Below are positions 1 to 9,510 of a DNA stretch of 64,000 nucleotides, in pieces (within the stretch, counting starts at the first letter, position 1; every line of letters starts with the position of its first letter). The position numbers and the translations under genes were made by a program. The DNA is from Ovoidimarina sp038744785 (GTDB lineage: Bacteria > Pseudomonadota > Alphaproteobacteria > Rhodobacterales > Rhodobacteraceae), in assembly GCA_038744785.1 (NCBI GenBank), contig JBCDLX010000016.1, forward strand, positions 56,405 through 120,404. The letters run 5' to 3'. The notes under the pieces were generated by a model that was not told the origin of the DNA, did no database searches, and was given only the letters and a program-made list of their open reading frames with translations.

Positions 1-576
1 ACTGGCGTGCAGGGGCATGCCGCCTACCCCCATCGCGCCAAGAATCCTGTTCATGCGATTGCCGCGCTTGCCCACAAACTGTCATCTTCAGAGCTCGATT
101 CCGGCACGGAACACTTCGACGCATCCACACTGGCCGTCACCACCATTGATGTCGGGAACGAGGTCACCAACGTCATCCCGGCAACGGCGCGGATGGTCGT
201 GAACATCCGTTTCAACGACTGCCACACCGGGGAAAGTCTGGAAGCCTGGCTTCAAAAGGAAGCCGACCTTGTGGCAGTGGCTCGGGGCGTAGAGATCGAC
301 ATGGACGTCAGAATCTCTGGCGAGAGCTTTCTGACGCCACCGGGCGAGCTGTCAGATCTTGTGGCGCGCGCCGTCACGGCCGAAACAGGTGTCGTTCCAA
401 CGTTGTCTACAACAGGCGGTACGTCGGACGCGCGGTTCATCAAGGATCATTGCCCCGTGGTGGAATTCGGGCTGGTCGGCGCCACGATGCATCAGGTCGA
501 TGAGCGGGTTGAAATCGCGCATATCCATCAACTGAAGGCCGTCTATGCTCGAATACTCAGGGACTACTTCGCCTGA
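1..576 (+). CDS. dapE: Succinyl-diaminopimelate desuccinylase, C-terminal part (window-edge partial)
   Basis: The gene enters from the left edge in frame; only the last 191 codons are visible. The reaction is hydrolysis of N-succinyl-LL-2,6-diaminopimelate in the lysine/peptidoglycan-precursor pathway. The fragment opens with the M20-family dimerisation-domain stretch G-V-Q-G-H-A-A-Y-P-H and continues with NEVTNVIPATA, then the TGGTSDARF segment typical of DapE and the metal-ligand region near HQVDERVE. These motifs separate it from generic M20 aminoacylases, although that remains the alternative. A DUF2064 gene follows after 2 nt, suggesting co-transcription. dapF, another gene of the same pathway, lies far away at 59 kb. 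Confidence 0.9.
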   Translation, partial: TGVQGHAAYPHRAKNPVHAIAALAHKLSSSELDSGTEHFDASTLAVTTIDVGNEVTNVIPATARMVVNIRFNDCHTGESLEAWLQKEADLVAVARGVEIDMDVRISGESFLTPPGELSDLVARAVTAETGVVPTLSTTGGTSDARFIKDHCPVVEFGLVGATMHQVDERVEIAHIHQLKAVYARILRDYFA

Positions 577-578
577 AC

Positions 579-1157
579 ATGCCCCGGACCGTCATCGTTA
601 TGGTGAAAGAGCCTCGACCGGGCCGGGTCAAAACCCGCCTGGGTCGCGACATCGGAATGCCAGAAGCCGCTTGGTGGTTTCGGCACCAGGTTGCCGGGCT
701 ATTGCGGCGGATATGCGACCCGCGATGGCAGGTGATACTGGCTGTGTCGCCTGACCGCGACGGAATGCTCAGCCGGGTCTGGCCAAGGGGCTTTGCCCGG
801 ATCCCCCAAGGTACCGGCGATCTGGGTGACCGGATGGTTCGTGCAATGCACGCTGCCCCGCGTGGCCCGGTCGTCGTGATTGGTGCCGATATCCCTGGGA
901 TTACTCGCGGCACGCTGGCAGAAGCTTTCGCTGCCCTCGGGTCGGCGGATGCGGTGATTGGGCCCGCATCAGACGGCGGTTACTGGCTGATCGGTGCGCG
1001 TCTGGCGTCGCTGATGCGGCGGGGCGTTCTTGGGAATGTTCGTTGGTCGACCGAACATGCGTGTGCCGATACCAGAACAGCGCTGTCGGGGCTTAGGCTT
1101 TCCGAGATCCGCGAACTTTACGACGTCGACAGGGTTGCCGACCTGGCTCTGCGATAA
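579..1157 (+). CDS. DUF2064 / TIGR04282-type glycosyltransferase-like protein
   Basis: 192 aa; starts 2 nt after the dapE stop. The N-terminus reads VMVKEPRPGRVKTRLG, the nucleotide-binding signature of the DUF2064 family (GT-A-like fold, distantly related to CofC and MobA nucleotidyltransferases). A second conserved element, VVVIGADIPGIT, is the DxD-like metal/nucleotide site. A third, DAVIGPASDGGYWLIG, is the family GGYWLIG block. No substrate is established for members in this context. The neighbours (dapE, rnr) give no functional clue beyond likely co-transcription. Family assignment is firm; biochemical role is unknown. Confidence 0.85.
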   Translation: MPRTVIVMVKEPRPGRVKTRLGRDIGMPEAAWWFRHQVAGLLRRICDPRWQVILAVSPDRDGMLSRVWPRGFARIPQGTGDLGDRMVRAMHAAPRGPVVVIGADIPGITRGTLAEAFAALGSADAVIGPASDGGYWLIGARLASLMRRGVLGNVRWSTEHACADTRTALSGLRLSEIRELYDVDRVADLALR

Positions 1158-1197
1158 TCCACATGACGCGCCTTGGCCAAAATGCTAGCGCAGCGCT

Positions 1198-3417
1198 ATG
1201 GCCCGCATTCCTTCCCATGAAGAAGTCCTCGACTGGATTTCAAGCAATCCCACTAAGACGTCGAAGCGCGATATCGCAAAGGCCTTTGGAATCAAGGGAT
1301 CTGATCGGATCGAGTTGAAGCGGATACTTCGCGATTTGGAAGCCGACGGCCATCTTGAAAAGCGGCGCAAAACTTACCGCGATCCCGACAAGCTGCCATC
1401 CGTATCTGTTCTAGAAATCTCGGGTCCCGGATCTGATGGCGACCTCTTTGCCCGACCGATGGAATGGCGCGGCGACGGGCCAGAGCCCAAGATCCTGATC
1501 ATAGCGCGCGCCTCTGACCCTGCGCTGGGCCAGGGCGACCGCATTCTTGGGCGCCTGACCGAGGTAAAGGGCGAAGATCATGCCTATGAGGCGCGCTTGA
1601 TCCGGCGGATTGGCACCAACGCCCGCAAGGTTCTTGGGGTGTACCGGAAAGGGGCTGAAGGCGGCCGGATCGTTCCCGTCGATAAGGGTACGGCGCGCGA
1701 GTGGCGGGTGTCCGAACGCGACGCCAACGGGGCCAAAGATGGCGAGCTAGTCGAGGCAGAGCAGGCCGGACCCAAAGATCGCATGGGTCTGCCGCGGGCG
1801 CGTGTCATTCACCGTCTTGGCGATCCGGCTGCACCCCGCGCGGTGTCGCTTATTGCAATTCACCAATACGGTGTTCCCGATGATTTCCCCGATGATGCAA
1901 TGGCAGCTGCGGACCGAATGGGTGCGGCCACTTTAGGGGACCGGACCGACCTGCGCGATATCCCGCTGATTACAATCGATCCGTCCGATGCACGGGACCA
2001 CGATGATGCGTGCTGGGCCGGTCCGGACGACGACCCCCAGAACACGGATGGTCACGTGATCTGGGTCGCGATTGCAGACGTCGCCCACTACGTGCGCCCC
2101 GGAAAAGCGCTGGACCAAGAGGCGCGGCGACGCGGAAATTCGACCTATTTCCCCGATCGTGTGGTACCGATGCTACCCGACAAGCTGTCGGGCGATCTGT
2201 GCTCGCTGCACGAAGGCGTGGACCGGGCGTGCATTGCGGTCCGTATGCAGATCGACGCGAACGGCCGAAAGCTGTCGCATCGCTTTGTGCGCGGGCTGAT
2301 GCGGTCTGCGGCGACGCTTCACTACGAAGAAGTGCAAGCGGCGCAGGATGGTCGGCCCAACGAACGCACCGGGGAGCTGGCAGATAAAATCATAGCGCCA
2401 CTTTACGCCGCCTACGACGCATTGACCCGCGCCCGCGCGGCCCGCCAACCCCTGAACCTCGACCTTCCGGAGCGGAAGATCGTGCTATCGGATGATGGGC
2501 GGGTCCGGTCGGTTGCCTTTCGCGAGCGTCTGGACGCGCATCGCATGATCGAAGAGTTCATGGTTCTGGCCAATGTGGCGGCTGCCGAGGAACTGGCCCG
2601 CCGCCGTCAGCCCCTGCTCTACCGTGTCCATGAAGAGCCATCGCCAGAAAAGCTCGATGCGCTTCGCGAAGTGGCACAGGCGTCGGGTCTGACCTTGGCG
2701 AAGGGTCAGGTGCTTCGGACCCGGCATCTCAACCAGTTGCTGTCTCAAGTCGAAGGCACGGATCATGACGAGCTGATCAACCTGACCACGCTGCGTTCGA
2801 TGACACAGGCGTACTACAGCCCTGAAAACCTTGGCCACTTTGGGCTGGCGCTGACGCAGTACGCGCATTTCACCTCGCCGATCCGGCGCTATGCCGATCT
2901 GGTTGTTCACCGTGCTCTGATCGCGGCCCATGGCTGGGGTAAGGATGGCCTGATGGTGGAAGAGGTCGAGATGCTGGACCAGACGGCACAGCACATCTCG
3001 GACACAGAACGGCGATCAATGGCCGCCGAACGTGATACGATCGACCGCTATCTCGCCAGTTATCTGTCCGAAAGAGTGGGCACCGAAATGACAGGCCGGA
3101 TATCGAATGTCGCGCGTTTCGGCGCCTTCGTAAAGCTTGATGAAACAGGTGCAGACGGGCTGGTCCCGATCCGCGAGATTGGGCGCGAGTTCTTTCATTT
3201 CGACCGGGCAAGCCAAACTCTGCAGGGTGCCGATACCGGCATGATCGTTGGTGCGGGACAGCGTGTGACAGTGCGTCTTACCGATGCCGTACCGGTGACC
3301 GGCGGGCTGTTGTTGGAACTTCTGGAGATCGAGGACCGGGCGCTTCCTGCCCCAGCACTGCCCCAACGCGCAAAGCGCGGCGGCGGACGGAAGGTGACGC
3401 GGCGAAGGCGGCGTTAG
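1198..3417 (+). CDS. rnr: Ribonuclease R
   Basis: 739 aa, the usual size for this processive 3'-5' exoribonuclease, which degrades structured RNA and takes part in rRNA and tmRNA-linked decay. Domains in order: an N-terminal winged-helix segment (about residues 1-60), cold-shock/OB domains, and the catalytic RNB domain with the acidic metal cluster around IDPSDARDHDDA (near residue 265). The HFTSPIRRYADLVVHR block follows near 560-575. A C-terminal S1 domain spans about 630-710 and the protein ends in a strongly basic tail (KRGGGRKVTRRRRR). It is a free-standing gene with about 40 nt to the upstream gene. Confidence 0.97.
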   Translation: MARIPSHEEVLDWISSNPTKTSKRDIAKAFGIKGSDRIELKRILRDLEADGHLEKRRKTYRDPDKLPSVSVLEISGPGSDGDLFARPMEWRGDGPEPKILIIARASDPALGQGDRILGRLTEVKGEDHAYEARLIRRIGTNARKVLGVYRKGAEGGRIVPVDKGTAREWRVSERDANGAKDGELVEAEQAGPKDRMGLPRARVIHRLGDPAAPRAVSLIAIHQYGVPDDFPDDAMAAADRMGAATLGDRTDLRDIPLITIDPSDARDHDDACWAGPDDDPQNTDGHVIWVAIADVAHYVRPGKALDQEARRRGNSTYFPDRVVPMLPDKLSGDLCSLHEGVDRACIAVRMQIDANGRKLSHRFVRGLMRSAATLHYEEVQAAQDGRPNERTGELADKIIAPLYAAYDALTRARAARQPLNLDLPERKIVLSDDGRVRSVAFRERLDAHRMIEEFMVLANVAAAEELARRRQPLLYRVHEEPSPEKLDALREVAQASGLTLAKGQVLRTRHLNQLLSQVEGTDHDELINLTTLRSMTQAYYSPENLGHFGLALTQYAHFTSPIRRYADLVVHRALIAAHGWGKDGLMVEEVEMLDQTAQHISDTERRSMAAERDTIDRYLASYLSERVGTEMTGRISNVARFGAFVKLDETGADGLVPIREIGREFFHFDRASQTLQGADTGMIVGAGQRVTVRLTDAVPVTGGLLLELLEIEDRALPAPALPQRAKRGGGRKVTRRRRR

Positions 3418-3470
3418 CGGCGGATCGCCCATATCCAAGCCACAGAGTTCCCGCAAAGCGCGGCCTGCGC

Positions 3471-3476
3471 TATACT
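3471..3476 (+). promoter_or_regulatory. Possible -10 element for the lytic transglycosylase gene
   Basis: TATACT lies 38 nt upstream of the ATG in the 96-nt gap after rnr. No good -35 match is visible at 16-18 nt upstream, so this rests on the -10 hexamer alone. Confidence 0.25.
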
Positions 3477-3513
3477 TAGTCAAGAGCAGGAATGACATGA
3501 CAAGAGGCACACC

Positions 3514-4764
3514 ATGCGATTTGCGCTGGCCGCAGCGGGCTTTTGCCTTGCCGCTTCACAGGTCGCCGCGTTCGGGCCCGATACGTCGCTTCGGCCGCTA
3601 CCAAGGCCTGTTTCGATGATGGTCGAGGCCTCTGTTGCGAACATCTCGTTTCGGGAATGGCTGGGCGCGTTTCGGGAACGCGCCCTGTCGCAAGGCATCT
3701 CGACAGAGACCTTGGATGCCGCGTTTTCCGAAATGCGCTATATGACGGATGTGATCGAAAAGGATCGCAATCAGTCAGAATTTACCAAGCAGATCTGGGT
3801 CTATCTGGAAAGTGCTGTGTCTGAGGCACGGGTCACCAACGGTCGGTCGGCTTTAGCGAAGCGTAGGGACCTTCTTGATCAGATCGAAGGCGAGTACGGG
3901 GTCGAGGCCGAGGTGGTCACCGCGGTTTGGGGGCTGGAAAGCGCGTACGGTACGTTTCGCGGTTCAACGCCCGTCGTTCCGGCCTTGGCAACACTGGCGT
4001 TTGACGGTCGACGCGGTGCCTTCTTTGAGGCGCAGCTTGTGGCCGCGCTGCGGATTGTGGATGCCGGCGACACCGCCCCGTCCCGTATGACCGGGTCCTG
4101 GGCTGGTGCTATGGGGCATACGCAGTTCATGCCCACCTCTTACCTTGATCACGCGCAGGATTTCACAGGTGATGGTCGGCGCGATATCTGGTCGGACGAC
4201 CCATCGGATGCACTGGCCTCGACCGCGGCCTATCTGGCGCACTTCGGCTGGACCAAGGGTCAGCCTTGGGGGATTGAGGTACAATTGCCAGCCGGGTTCG
4301 ATTTTTTGCAATCGGGCGAGCGGATTAAGAAACCTGTCTCGGAATGGCTGGCGCAGGGTGTGCGCGACGTGTCAGGCGCAACGATCCCCGAACACGGGCG
4401 CGCGTCGATCCTGCTGCCTGCGGGTGCGCGGGGTGCTGCGTTCATGATCTTCGACAATTTTCATGTGCTTGAACGCTACAACACCGCAGATGCATATGTG
4501 ATTGGCGTTGGTCACCTGTCCGACCGGATTGCCGGCGGCCCACCCTTGAAGGCAAGCTGGCCGATCGACGACCGGAACCTCAGATTTTCCGAGAAGCAAG
4601 AAATGCAGGAACGCCTGACTCAGGCGGGCTATGACACAGAAGGCGTGGACGGAATTATCGGACCGAACACGATTCAGGCGATCCGCGAATTTCAGGCATC
4701 GATGGGTCTGACCCCCGATGGCTACGCAAGCTACGACATTTTGCGGCGCCTGCGCGGATCATAG
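3514..4764 (+). CDS. Lytic murein transglycosylase (MltB-like, SLT_2) with peptidoglycan-binding domain
   Basis: 416 aa. An N-terminal signal peptide (LAAAGFCLAASQVAAFG, cleavage near residue 19) exports it to the periplasm, where family members cleave the MurNAc-GlcNAc bond to give 1,6-anhydro ends. The catalytic domain has WGLESAYG with the likely catalytic Glu at residue 142, followed by MTGSWAGAMGHTQFMPTSY and the FTGDGRRDIW block. A PG_binding_1 domain occupies about residues 350-416 (EGVDGIIGPNTIQAIREFQ). The signal lacks a lipobox Cys, so it is probably soluble or wall-associated. Its 3' end overlaps the convergent tag gene by 6 nt. Confidence 0.93.
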   Translation: MRFALAAAGFCLAASQVAAFGPDTSLRPLPRPVSMMVEASVANISFREWLGAFRERALSQGISTETLDAAFSEMRYMTDVIEKDRNQSEFTKQIWVYLESAVSEARVTNGRSALAKRRDLLDQIEGEYGVEAEVVTAVWGLESAYGTFRGSTPVVPALATLAFDGRRGAFFEAQLVAALRIVDAGDTAPSRMTGSWAGAMGHTQFMPTSYLDHAQDFTGDGRRDIWSDDPSDALASTAAYLAHFGWTKGQPWGIEVQLPAGFDFLQSGERIKKPVSEWLAQGVRDVSGATIPEHGRASILLPAGARGAAFMIFDNFHVLERYNTADAYVIGVGHLSDRIAGGPPLKASWPIDDRNLRFSEKQEMQERLTQAGYDTEGVDGIIGPNTIQAIREFQASMGLTPDGYASYDILRRLRGS

Positions 4765-5331
4765 GTTCTTGCCGTGCAGCCAGCAGGTTCTGGCGTGATC
4801 GTTCACTAGTCCGATGGCCTGCATGTAGGCGTATATGATCGTTGTTCCGACAAAGCTCATCCCCCGCTTTTTGAGGTCCTTTGACAGAGTATCGCTGATC
4901 CCAGTACTTGCCGGAATGTCCTCGGTTGTGGCCCAGTCACCCACCAGCGTGCGGCCGCCGACCCAGTTCCAAAGGTATGTGTCGAAAGACCCTAACTCGG
5001 CCTGAATCGTCTGAAAGACCTGCGCATTCTTGCGGGTTGAGGCGACCTTTTGCCGGTGGCGGACGATGCCGGGATCGGTCAGCGCGTCGGCGAGGTCCGC
5101 GTCGGACATGGCCGCGACGCGGTTGACATCGAAGTTGTGAAACCGTGCGCGGTATCCTTGGCGCTTTTTCAGAACGGTTTCCCAGCTTAGGCCCGCATGC
5201 GCGCCTTCGAGGATGAGCATCTCAAAAAGCGTGCGGTCGTCGTGGACTGGAACACCCCATTCGGTATCGTGATATGCGGCGTAAACTGGATCGTGTGACC
5301 CGAAGCAGCGGGGCTTGTCGTCGACTGTCAT
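4759..5331 (-). CDS. tag: DNA-3-methyladenine glycosylase I
   Basis: 190 aa. It removes N3-methyladenine from alkylated DNA (base-excision repair). Seen: N-terminal RCFGSHDPVYAAYHDTEWG, the conserved LEGAHAGLSWETVLKKR helix segment, WNWVGGRT, and the C-terminal HARTCWLH with the zinc-ligand His and Cys expected for Tag. Length matches the family. It is convergent with the transglycosylase and lies 76 nt downstream of the shortened dnaE2 on the same strand, so the two DNA-repair genes may share a transcript. Confidence 0.95.
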   Translation of the reverse strand: MTVDDKPRCFGSHDPVYAAYHDTEWGVPVHDDRTLFEMLILEGAHAGLSWETVLKKRQGYRARFHNFDVNRVAAMSDADLADALTDPGIVRHRQKVASTRKNAQVFQTIQAELGSFDTYLWNWVGGRTLVGDWATTEDIPASTGISDTLSKDLKKRGMSFVGTTIIYAYMQAIGLVNDHARTCWLHGKNL

Positions 5332-5407
5332 GGCTTTTGATACGGTCCCTTTCGGCGTCTGTCAGTCCATTGCGTGGGGTCCTGCTGACATTGTGTGTCA
5401 GCAGAGA

Positions 5408-8400
5408 TCACTCCGTCCGTCGTTTGTCCCGCATATCGGTACGTATCAGACCTGTTGCATCGGAAAAGCGCGACGGGATTGGGTTGGCGTTGCGGGGGTG
5501 GCGACCCTGTGGGGCATGGGCAAGCGTTTTCCGCAACGGCGGCGCGGCAGTTCTCGCCGGTGGTCCTGTGTCGGCTGTCAGCCGGGCGCGGAGAAACGCC
5601 ATCGGATGTTTGCGCAGTGTCAGCCGCATGGCGACGTAGTCTTCAACGACCTCTTCCCCTTCGCTCATTGCGGGCAGATGCGCGGCGGGCTCGACAATTC
5701 CTTCGCCATCCATATCGCCAGCAAAAAGCGGAAGGGGCTTTTCAGTCGCAATCGCCTTGGCCGCCCAAAGCGCGTCACGCCGCGACAGTCCGAGCGAGGC
5801 AAACGCATCGGCTTCTGCCAGACGGTGCAGCGTGCGGGGATCGACGCCTGCACGGCGCCACACATCCTCGACCCCGCGAAACCCGTTTGCGCGCGCCGCT
5901 GTGATCCAGGCCGCATCCTCCTCCCGCATGGCCTTGATCTGCCGGAACCCCAGGCGCAGGGCCAACCCCCCATCACGGGTGGGTTCCATTACATTGTCCC
6001 AGTACGAGGTACTGATATCCACGGGCCGCACCTCGACCCCATGCTCGCGCGCATCACGGACGATCTGGGCGGGCGCATAAAACCCCATCGGCTGGGCGTT
6101 CAATAGCGCGCACGCGAAGATGCCGGGATGGTGCCGCTTCAGCCAGGCCGAGGCATAGACCAGAAGCGCGAAACTGGCGGCGTGGGATTCCGGAAAGCCG
6201 TAACTGCCGAACCCCTCAATCTGACTGAAACAGCGCAAGGCAAACTCTTCATCGTAGCCGTTGGCGCGCATGCCCTTCAGGAACCGACCCCGGAATTCGC
6301 TAACGTTGCCGTGTTTCTTAAACGTCGCCAGCGACCGGCGCAGGCGGTCCGCCTCGTCCGGTGTAAACCCCGCGCCGACAATCGCGATCTGCATTGCCTG
6401 TTCCTGGAAAAGCGGCACGCCCAGCGTTTTTCCCAGGACCTGCCCCAATTCGTCCGACGGGAAACGGACCTCTTCTTCCCCGTTTCGGCGGCGAATATAG
6501 GGGTGCACCATGTCGCCCTGAATTGGGCCAGGCCGAATAATCGCCACTTCGATTACAAGGTCATAAAAGGTCCGGGGCCGCATCCGGGGCAGAAAGTTCA
6601 TCTGTGCCCGGCTTTCCACCTGAAACACGCCCAGGCTATCGGCGTCACAAAGCATGTCGTAGACGGCCGGATCCTCGGGCGGCAGCGTCGAAAGCGTATA
6701 GTCGATGTGATGGTGCTTCCCGATCAGGTCGAACGCCTTGCGGATACAGGTCAGCATCCCTAAGGCCAGAATGTCGACCTTCAGGATACCGAGCGTGTCG
6801 ATATCATCCTTGTCCCAAGGGATGACCGTGCGATCGTCCATGGTTGCGTTTTCGACAGGCACCAGTTCATCCAACCGACCCTCGGTCATGATGAACCCGC
6901 CCACGTGCTGGCTTAGGTGCCGGGGGAAGCCCTGGATTTCAAAGATCAGTTCCATCGTCTGACGAAGTCGCCGGTCCTCTGGATCAAGCCCGATTTCGCG
7001 CAGCCGTTCGTTTTCTAGGCCTGTCGTCGCGAAGAATCCCCAAAGCTGCGAGGACATCGCACTGATCGTGTCCTCTGTCAGACCCATGGCGCGCCCAACC
7101 TCGCGCACTGCACGCTTGCCGCGGTAGTGGATCACGGTGGCACATAGCCCCGCCCTGTGGCGTCCATATCGCTCGTAAATCCACTGGATCACCTCTTCGC
7201 GCCGTTCGTGTTCGAAATCGACGTCGATATCGGGCGGCTCGTTCCGGGCTTCGGATACGAAGCGTTCGAACACCATTGTCCCGATTTCCGGGCTGACCGA
7301 TGTGACGCCAAGGCAGTAGCACACGACTGAGTTTGCCGCAGACCCCCTGCCCTGACACAGGATGTCGCGCGATCGGGCAAAGGCCACAACATCGTGGACG
7401 GTCAGAAAGTAAGGCTCATAGCGCAGCTTGCCGATCAGGGTCAGCTCATGCTCCAGCATCGCCTGAACTTTCTCGGGTGCACCCGAAGGATAGCGCCAGC
7501 GCAGCCCTTCGAACGACAAACGGCGCAGACGGTCCGCCGGGGTTTCACTGCCGGAAACCTCGGAAGGATATTCGTAGCGCAGCTCGTCCAGTGAAAACGA
7601 CAAGGCCCCAAGGATCTCGCCGGCCCGCGCGACGGCAGCTTCGTGACCTGTGAATATCCGCAGCATCTCTACCTCTGAGCGCAGGCATTGCTCGCTGTTG
7701 GCAAGCGCGGCGCGGCCCAGGTCATCCACCCTGACCCCTTGCCGGATTGCAGTCAGCACATCTGCCAGCTTTCGGCGTCGGCCGCGGTGCATGCGCGGCG
7801 TAGCGGACGCAACCGTCATCAGACCCTGTTCTGCCCCAATTCTGGTCAAACGGTCGAAGCGTGGACTGTCATGGCCATCGTATCGAGGCGATAGCATCAG
7901 ATAACAGGCGCCCGGAAACCGCTGCGTCAGCCGTTTTGCCGCGCCCTGCCAATCGGCCTCTGGGTGGATCAGAAGAACCTGCCCTTCCCCCCAGTCGACA
8001 AGATCGTCGAGCTGCAGGTCACACGTTCCCTTGTCAGCCCGAAGTCGCCCTGCCGAGATCAGGCGGCACAGCCGCCCCCAGGCGATACGATGCTTGGGAA
8101 GAACGGTTACCGTCACGCCATCCATCAAAACGATCCGGGCCGCCGGGATCAGGCGTGGGATATTCAGAATGTCGGCCGATGCTGGACCCGATACGTGATC
8201 GGGACACGGGGGGCCGATTGGATCTGCGGCTTTCCGCAGCTTCACCACCCGCGCAATCTCGCGCACTGCCGTATGCGCGCGGACGATCCCGGCGACCGAG
8301 TTTTCGTCCGCAATCGCCACAGCAGACAGGCCCAGAAGTGCCGCACGCTCTATATACTCTTCGGGATGCGAGGCCCCGGTGAGGAAAGTAAAGTTCGAGG

Positions 8401-8473
8401 TGGCGCAAAGTTCGGCGAACATCGCACGACTATATTCACGTTTTGTTCTCATGTGGAGTCCCGAAGTTGTCAA
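5408..8473 (-). CDS. dnaE2: Error-prone DNA polymerase DnaE2 (C-terminal OB region missing)
   Basis: Up to 1021 aa: an alpha-subunit-type polymerase III used in translesion synthesis. N-terminal PHP domain (AELCATSNFTFLTGASHPEEY), then the polymerase core with GRGSAANSVVCYCLG and the catalytic aspartate motif PDIDVDF (residues 414-420 from the TTG), QHVGGF, and HGVEVRPVDI in the HhH region. Start uncertain: a TTG at 8473 overlaps the tdh stop (TTGA); ATGs at 8452 and 8422 are alternatives, and homology begins at the 8422 ATG. After HPMAFLR (about residue 955) the last ~65 residues do not resemble the OB-fold tail that normally contains an RQRPGTA-like motif, and no other frame supplies it. 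imuA/imuB are not adjacent. Confidence 0.9.
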   Translation of the reverse strand: MTTSGLHMRTKREYSRAMFAELCATSNFTFLTGASHPEEYIERAALLGLSAVAIADENSVAGIVRAHTAVREIARVVKLRKAADPIGPPCPDHVSGPASADILNIPRLIPAARIVLMDGVTVTVLPKHRIAWGRLCRLISAGRLRADKGTCDLQLDDLVDWGEGQVLLIHPEADWQGAAKRLTQRFPGACYLMLSPRYDGHDSPRFDRLTRIGAEQGLMTVASATPRMHRGRRRKLADVLTAIRQGVRVDDLGRAALANSEQCLRSEVEMLRIFTGHEAAVARAGEILGALSFSLDELRYEYPSEVSGSETPADRLRRLSFEGLRWRYPSGAPEKVQAMLEHELTLIGKLRYEPYFLTVHDVVAFARSRDILCQGRGSAANSVVCYCLGVTSVSPEIGTMVFERFVSEARNEPPDIDVDFEHERREEVIQWIYERYGRHRAGLCATVIHYRGKRAVREVGRAMGLTEDTISAMSSQLWGFFATTGLENERLREIGLDPEDRRLRQTMELIFEIQGFPRHLSQHVGGFIMTEGRLDELVPVENATMDDRTVIPWDKDDIDTLGILKVDILALGMLTCIRKAFDLIGKHHHIDYTLSTLPPEDPAVYDMLCDADSLGVFQVESRAQMNFLPRMRPRTFYDLVIEVAIIRPGPIQGDMVHPYIRRRNGEEEVRFPSDELGQVLGKTLGVPLFQEQAMQIAIVGAGFTPDEADRLRRSLATFKKHGNVSEFRGRFLKGMRANGYDEEFALRCFSQIEGFGSYGFPESHAASFALLVYASAWLKRHHPGIFACALLNAQPMGFYAPAQIVRDAREHGVEVRPVDISTSYWDNVMEPTRDGGLALRLGFRQIKAMREEDAAWITAARANGFRGVEDVWRRAGVDPRTLHRLAEADAFASLGLSRRDALWAAKAIATEKPLPLFAGDMDGEGIVEPAAHLPAMSEGEEVVEDYVAMRLTLRKHPMAFLRARLTADTGPPARTAAPPLRKTLAHAPQGRHPRNANPIPSRFSDATGLIRTDMRDKRRTE

Positions 8474-9510
8474 CTCCAGTCCAGCACCACCTTCCCGGAC
8501 GACCCAACCCGCATCACTTCGAACCCCTCCACGAAATCCGCGACCTTGAAGCGATGGGTGATGACCTCGCGCACGTCCAGCCCGTTTTCCAGCATCGCAA
8601 TCATCTTGTACCAGGTCTCGAAAATCTCGCGGCCATAGACGCCCTTGATCGTGATTGCCTTGAACACGATCCGGCTCCAGTCGACCGGGCTCTTTCCGGG
8701 TGGAATACCCAAAAGTGCGATGTGGCCGCCCATGACAAGCGCCTCGACCATCTGGTCAAGCGCGGCCTGACTGCCGGACATTTCCAGCCCAACATCGAAC
8801 CCTTCGCGCATCCCAAGATCAGATACAACTTCGGCCAAATCCGCATCTTTTGGGTTCAGGGCTCGTACACCTGGCACGACCTTTCGTGCCAACGCCAACC
8901 GGTCTTCGTTGAGATCCGTTACAACGATATGCCTTGCGCCCACGTGGCGCGCGACGGCAGCCGCCATGATCCCGATGGGACCTGCGCCAGTGACAAGAAC
9001 GTCCTCGCCCACAAGATCGAAGCTAAGCGCGGTGTGAACCGCATTGCCCAGCGGATCAAGGATCGCCCCGATCTCGTCATCGATGGCATCGGGCAAGGGG
9101 ACAACGTTAAACGCCGGCAGGCGCAGGTATTCGGCAAAGGCACCTGGTTCATTCACGCCGATTCCGCGCGTGGCCGGGTCCAGGTGAAACTTGCCTGCCC
9201 GGCTCTGGCGTGACGTTTTTCCAATAAGATGCCCTTCACCAGATACCCGCTGGCCGATCCGCAGACCTTCGACGTTCCGACCCATATCCACGATCGAGCC
9301 CGCAAACTCGTGACCAGTTATTAGCGGTACCGGTACCGTGCGCGCCGCCCACTCGTCCCAGTTCCAGATATGAATGTCCGTGCCGCAAATCCCGGTTTTG
9401 TTCACCCGGATCAACACATCATCCGGCCCGATCTCTGGTACTGGTCGGCGCTCCATCCATAATCCCGGCTTGGCCTTCGCCTTCACAAGTGCGCGCATTT
9501 CGTTTTGCAT
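8470..9510 (-). CDS. tdh: L-threonine 3-dehydrogenase
   Basis: 346 aa zinc-dependent medium-chain dehydrogenase: L-threonine + NAD+ to 2-amino-3-ketobutyrate. Catalytic zinc Cys in NKTGICGTDIHIWNWDEWA, GHEFAGSIVDMG, and the Rossmann motif VTGAGPIGIMAAAVA. The four structural-zinc cysteines common in this superfamily are not evident in the lobe following GHEFAG (GHLIGKTSRQSRAG occupies that place), so the structural zinc may be absent. The start ATG at 9510 overlaps the kbl stop by one base, the classic kbl-tdh operon for threonine-to-glycine catabolism. Confidence 0.95.
   Translation of the reverse strand: MQNEMRALVKAKAKPGLWMERRPVPEIGPDDVLIRVNKTGICGTDIHIWNWDEWAARTVPVPLITGHEFAGSIVDMGRNVEGLRIGQRVSGEGHLIGKTSRQSRAGKFHLDPATRGIGVNEPGAFAEYLRLPAFNVVPLPDAIDDEIGAILDPLGNAVHTALSFDLVGEDVLVTGAGPIGIMAAAVARHVGARHIVVTDLNEDRLALARKVVPGVRALNPKDADLAEVVSDLGMREGFDVGLEMSGSQAALDQMVEALVMGGHIALLGIPPGKSPVDWSRIVFKAITIKGVYGREIFETWYKMIAMLENGLDVREVITHRFKVADFVEGFEVMRVGSSGKVVLDWS

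Noticed and set aside
5315..6763. Long plus-strand open frames across dnaE2.
   Set aside because: GC-rich antisense frames with no recognisable domain; the minus strand codes for a well-conserved polymerase.
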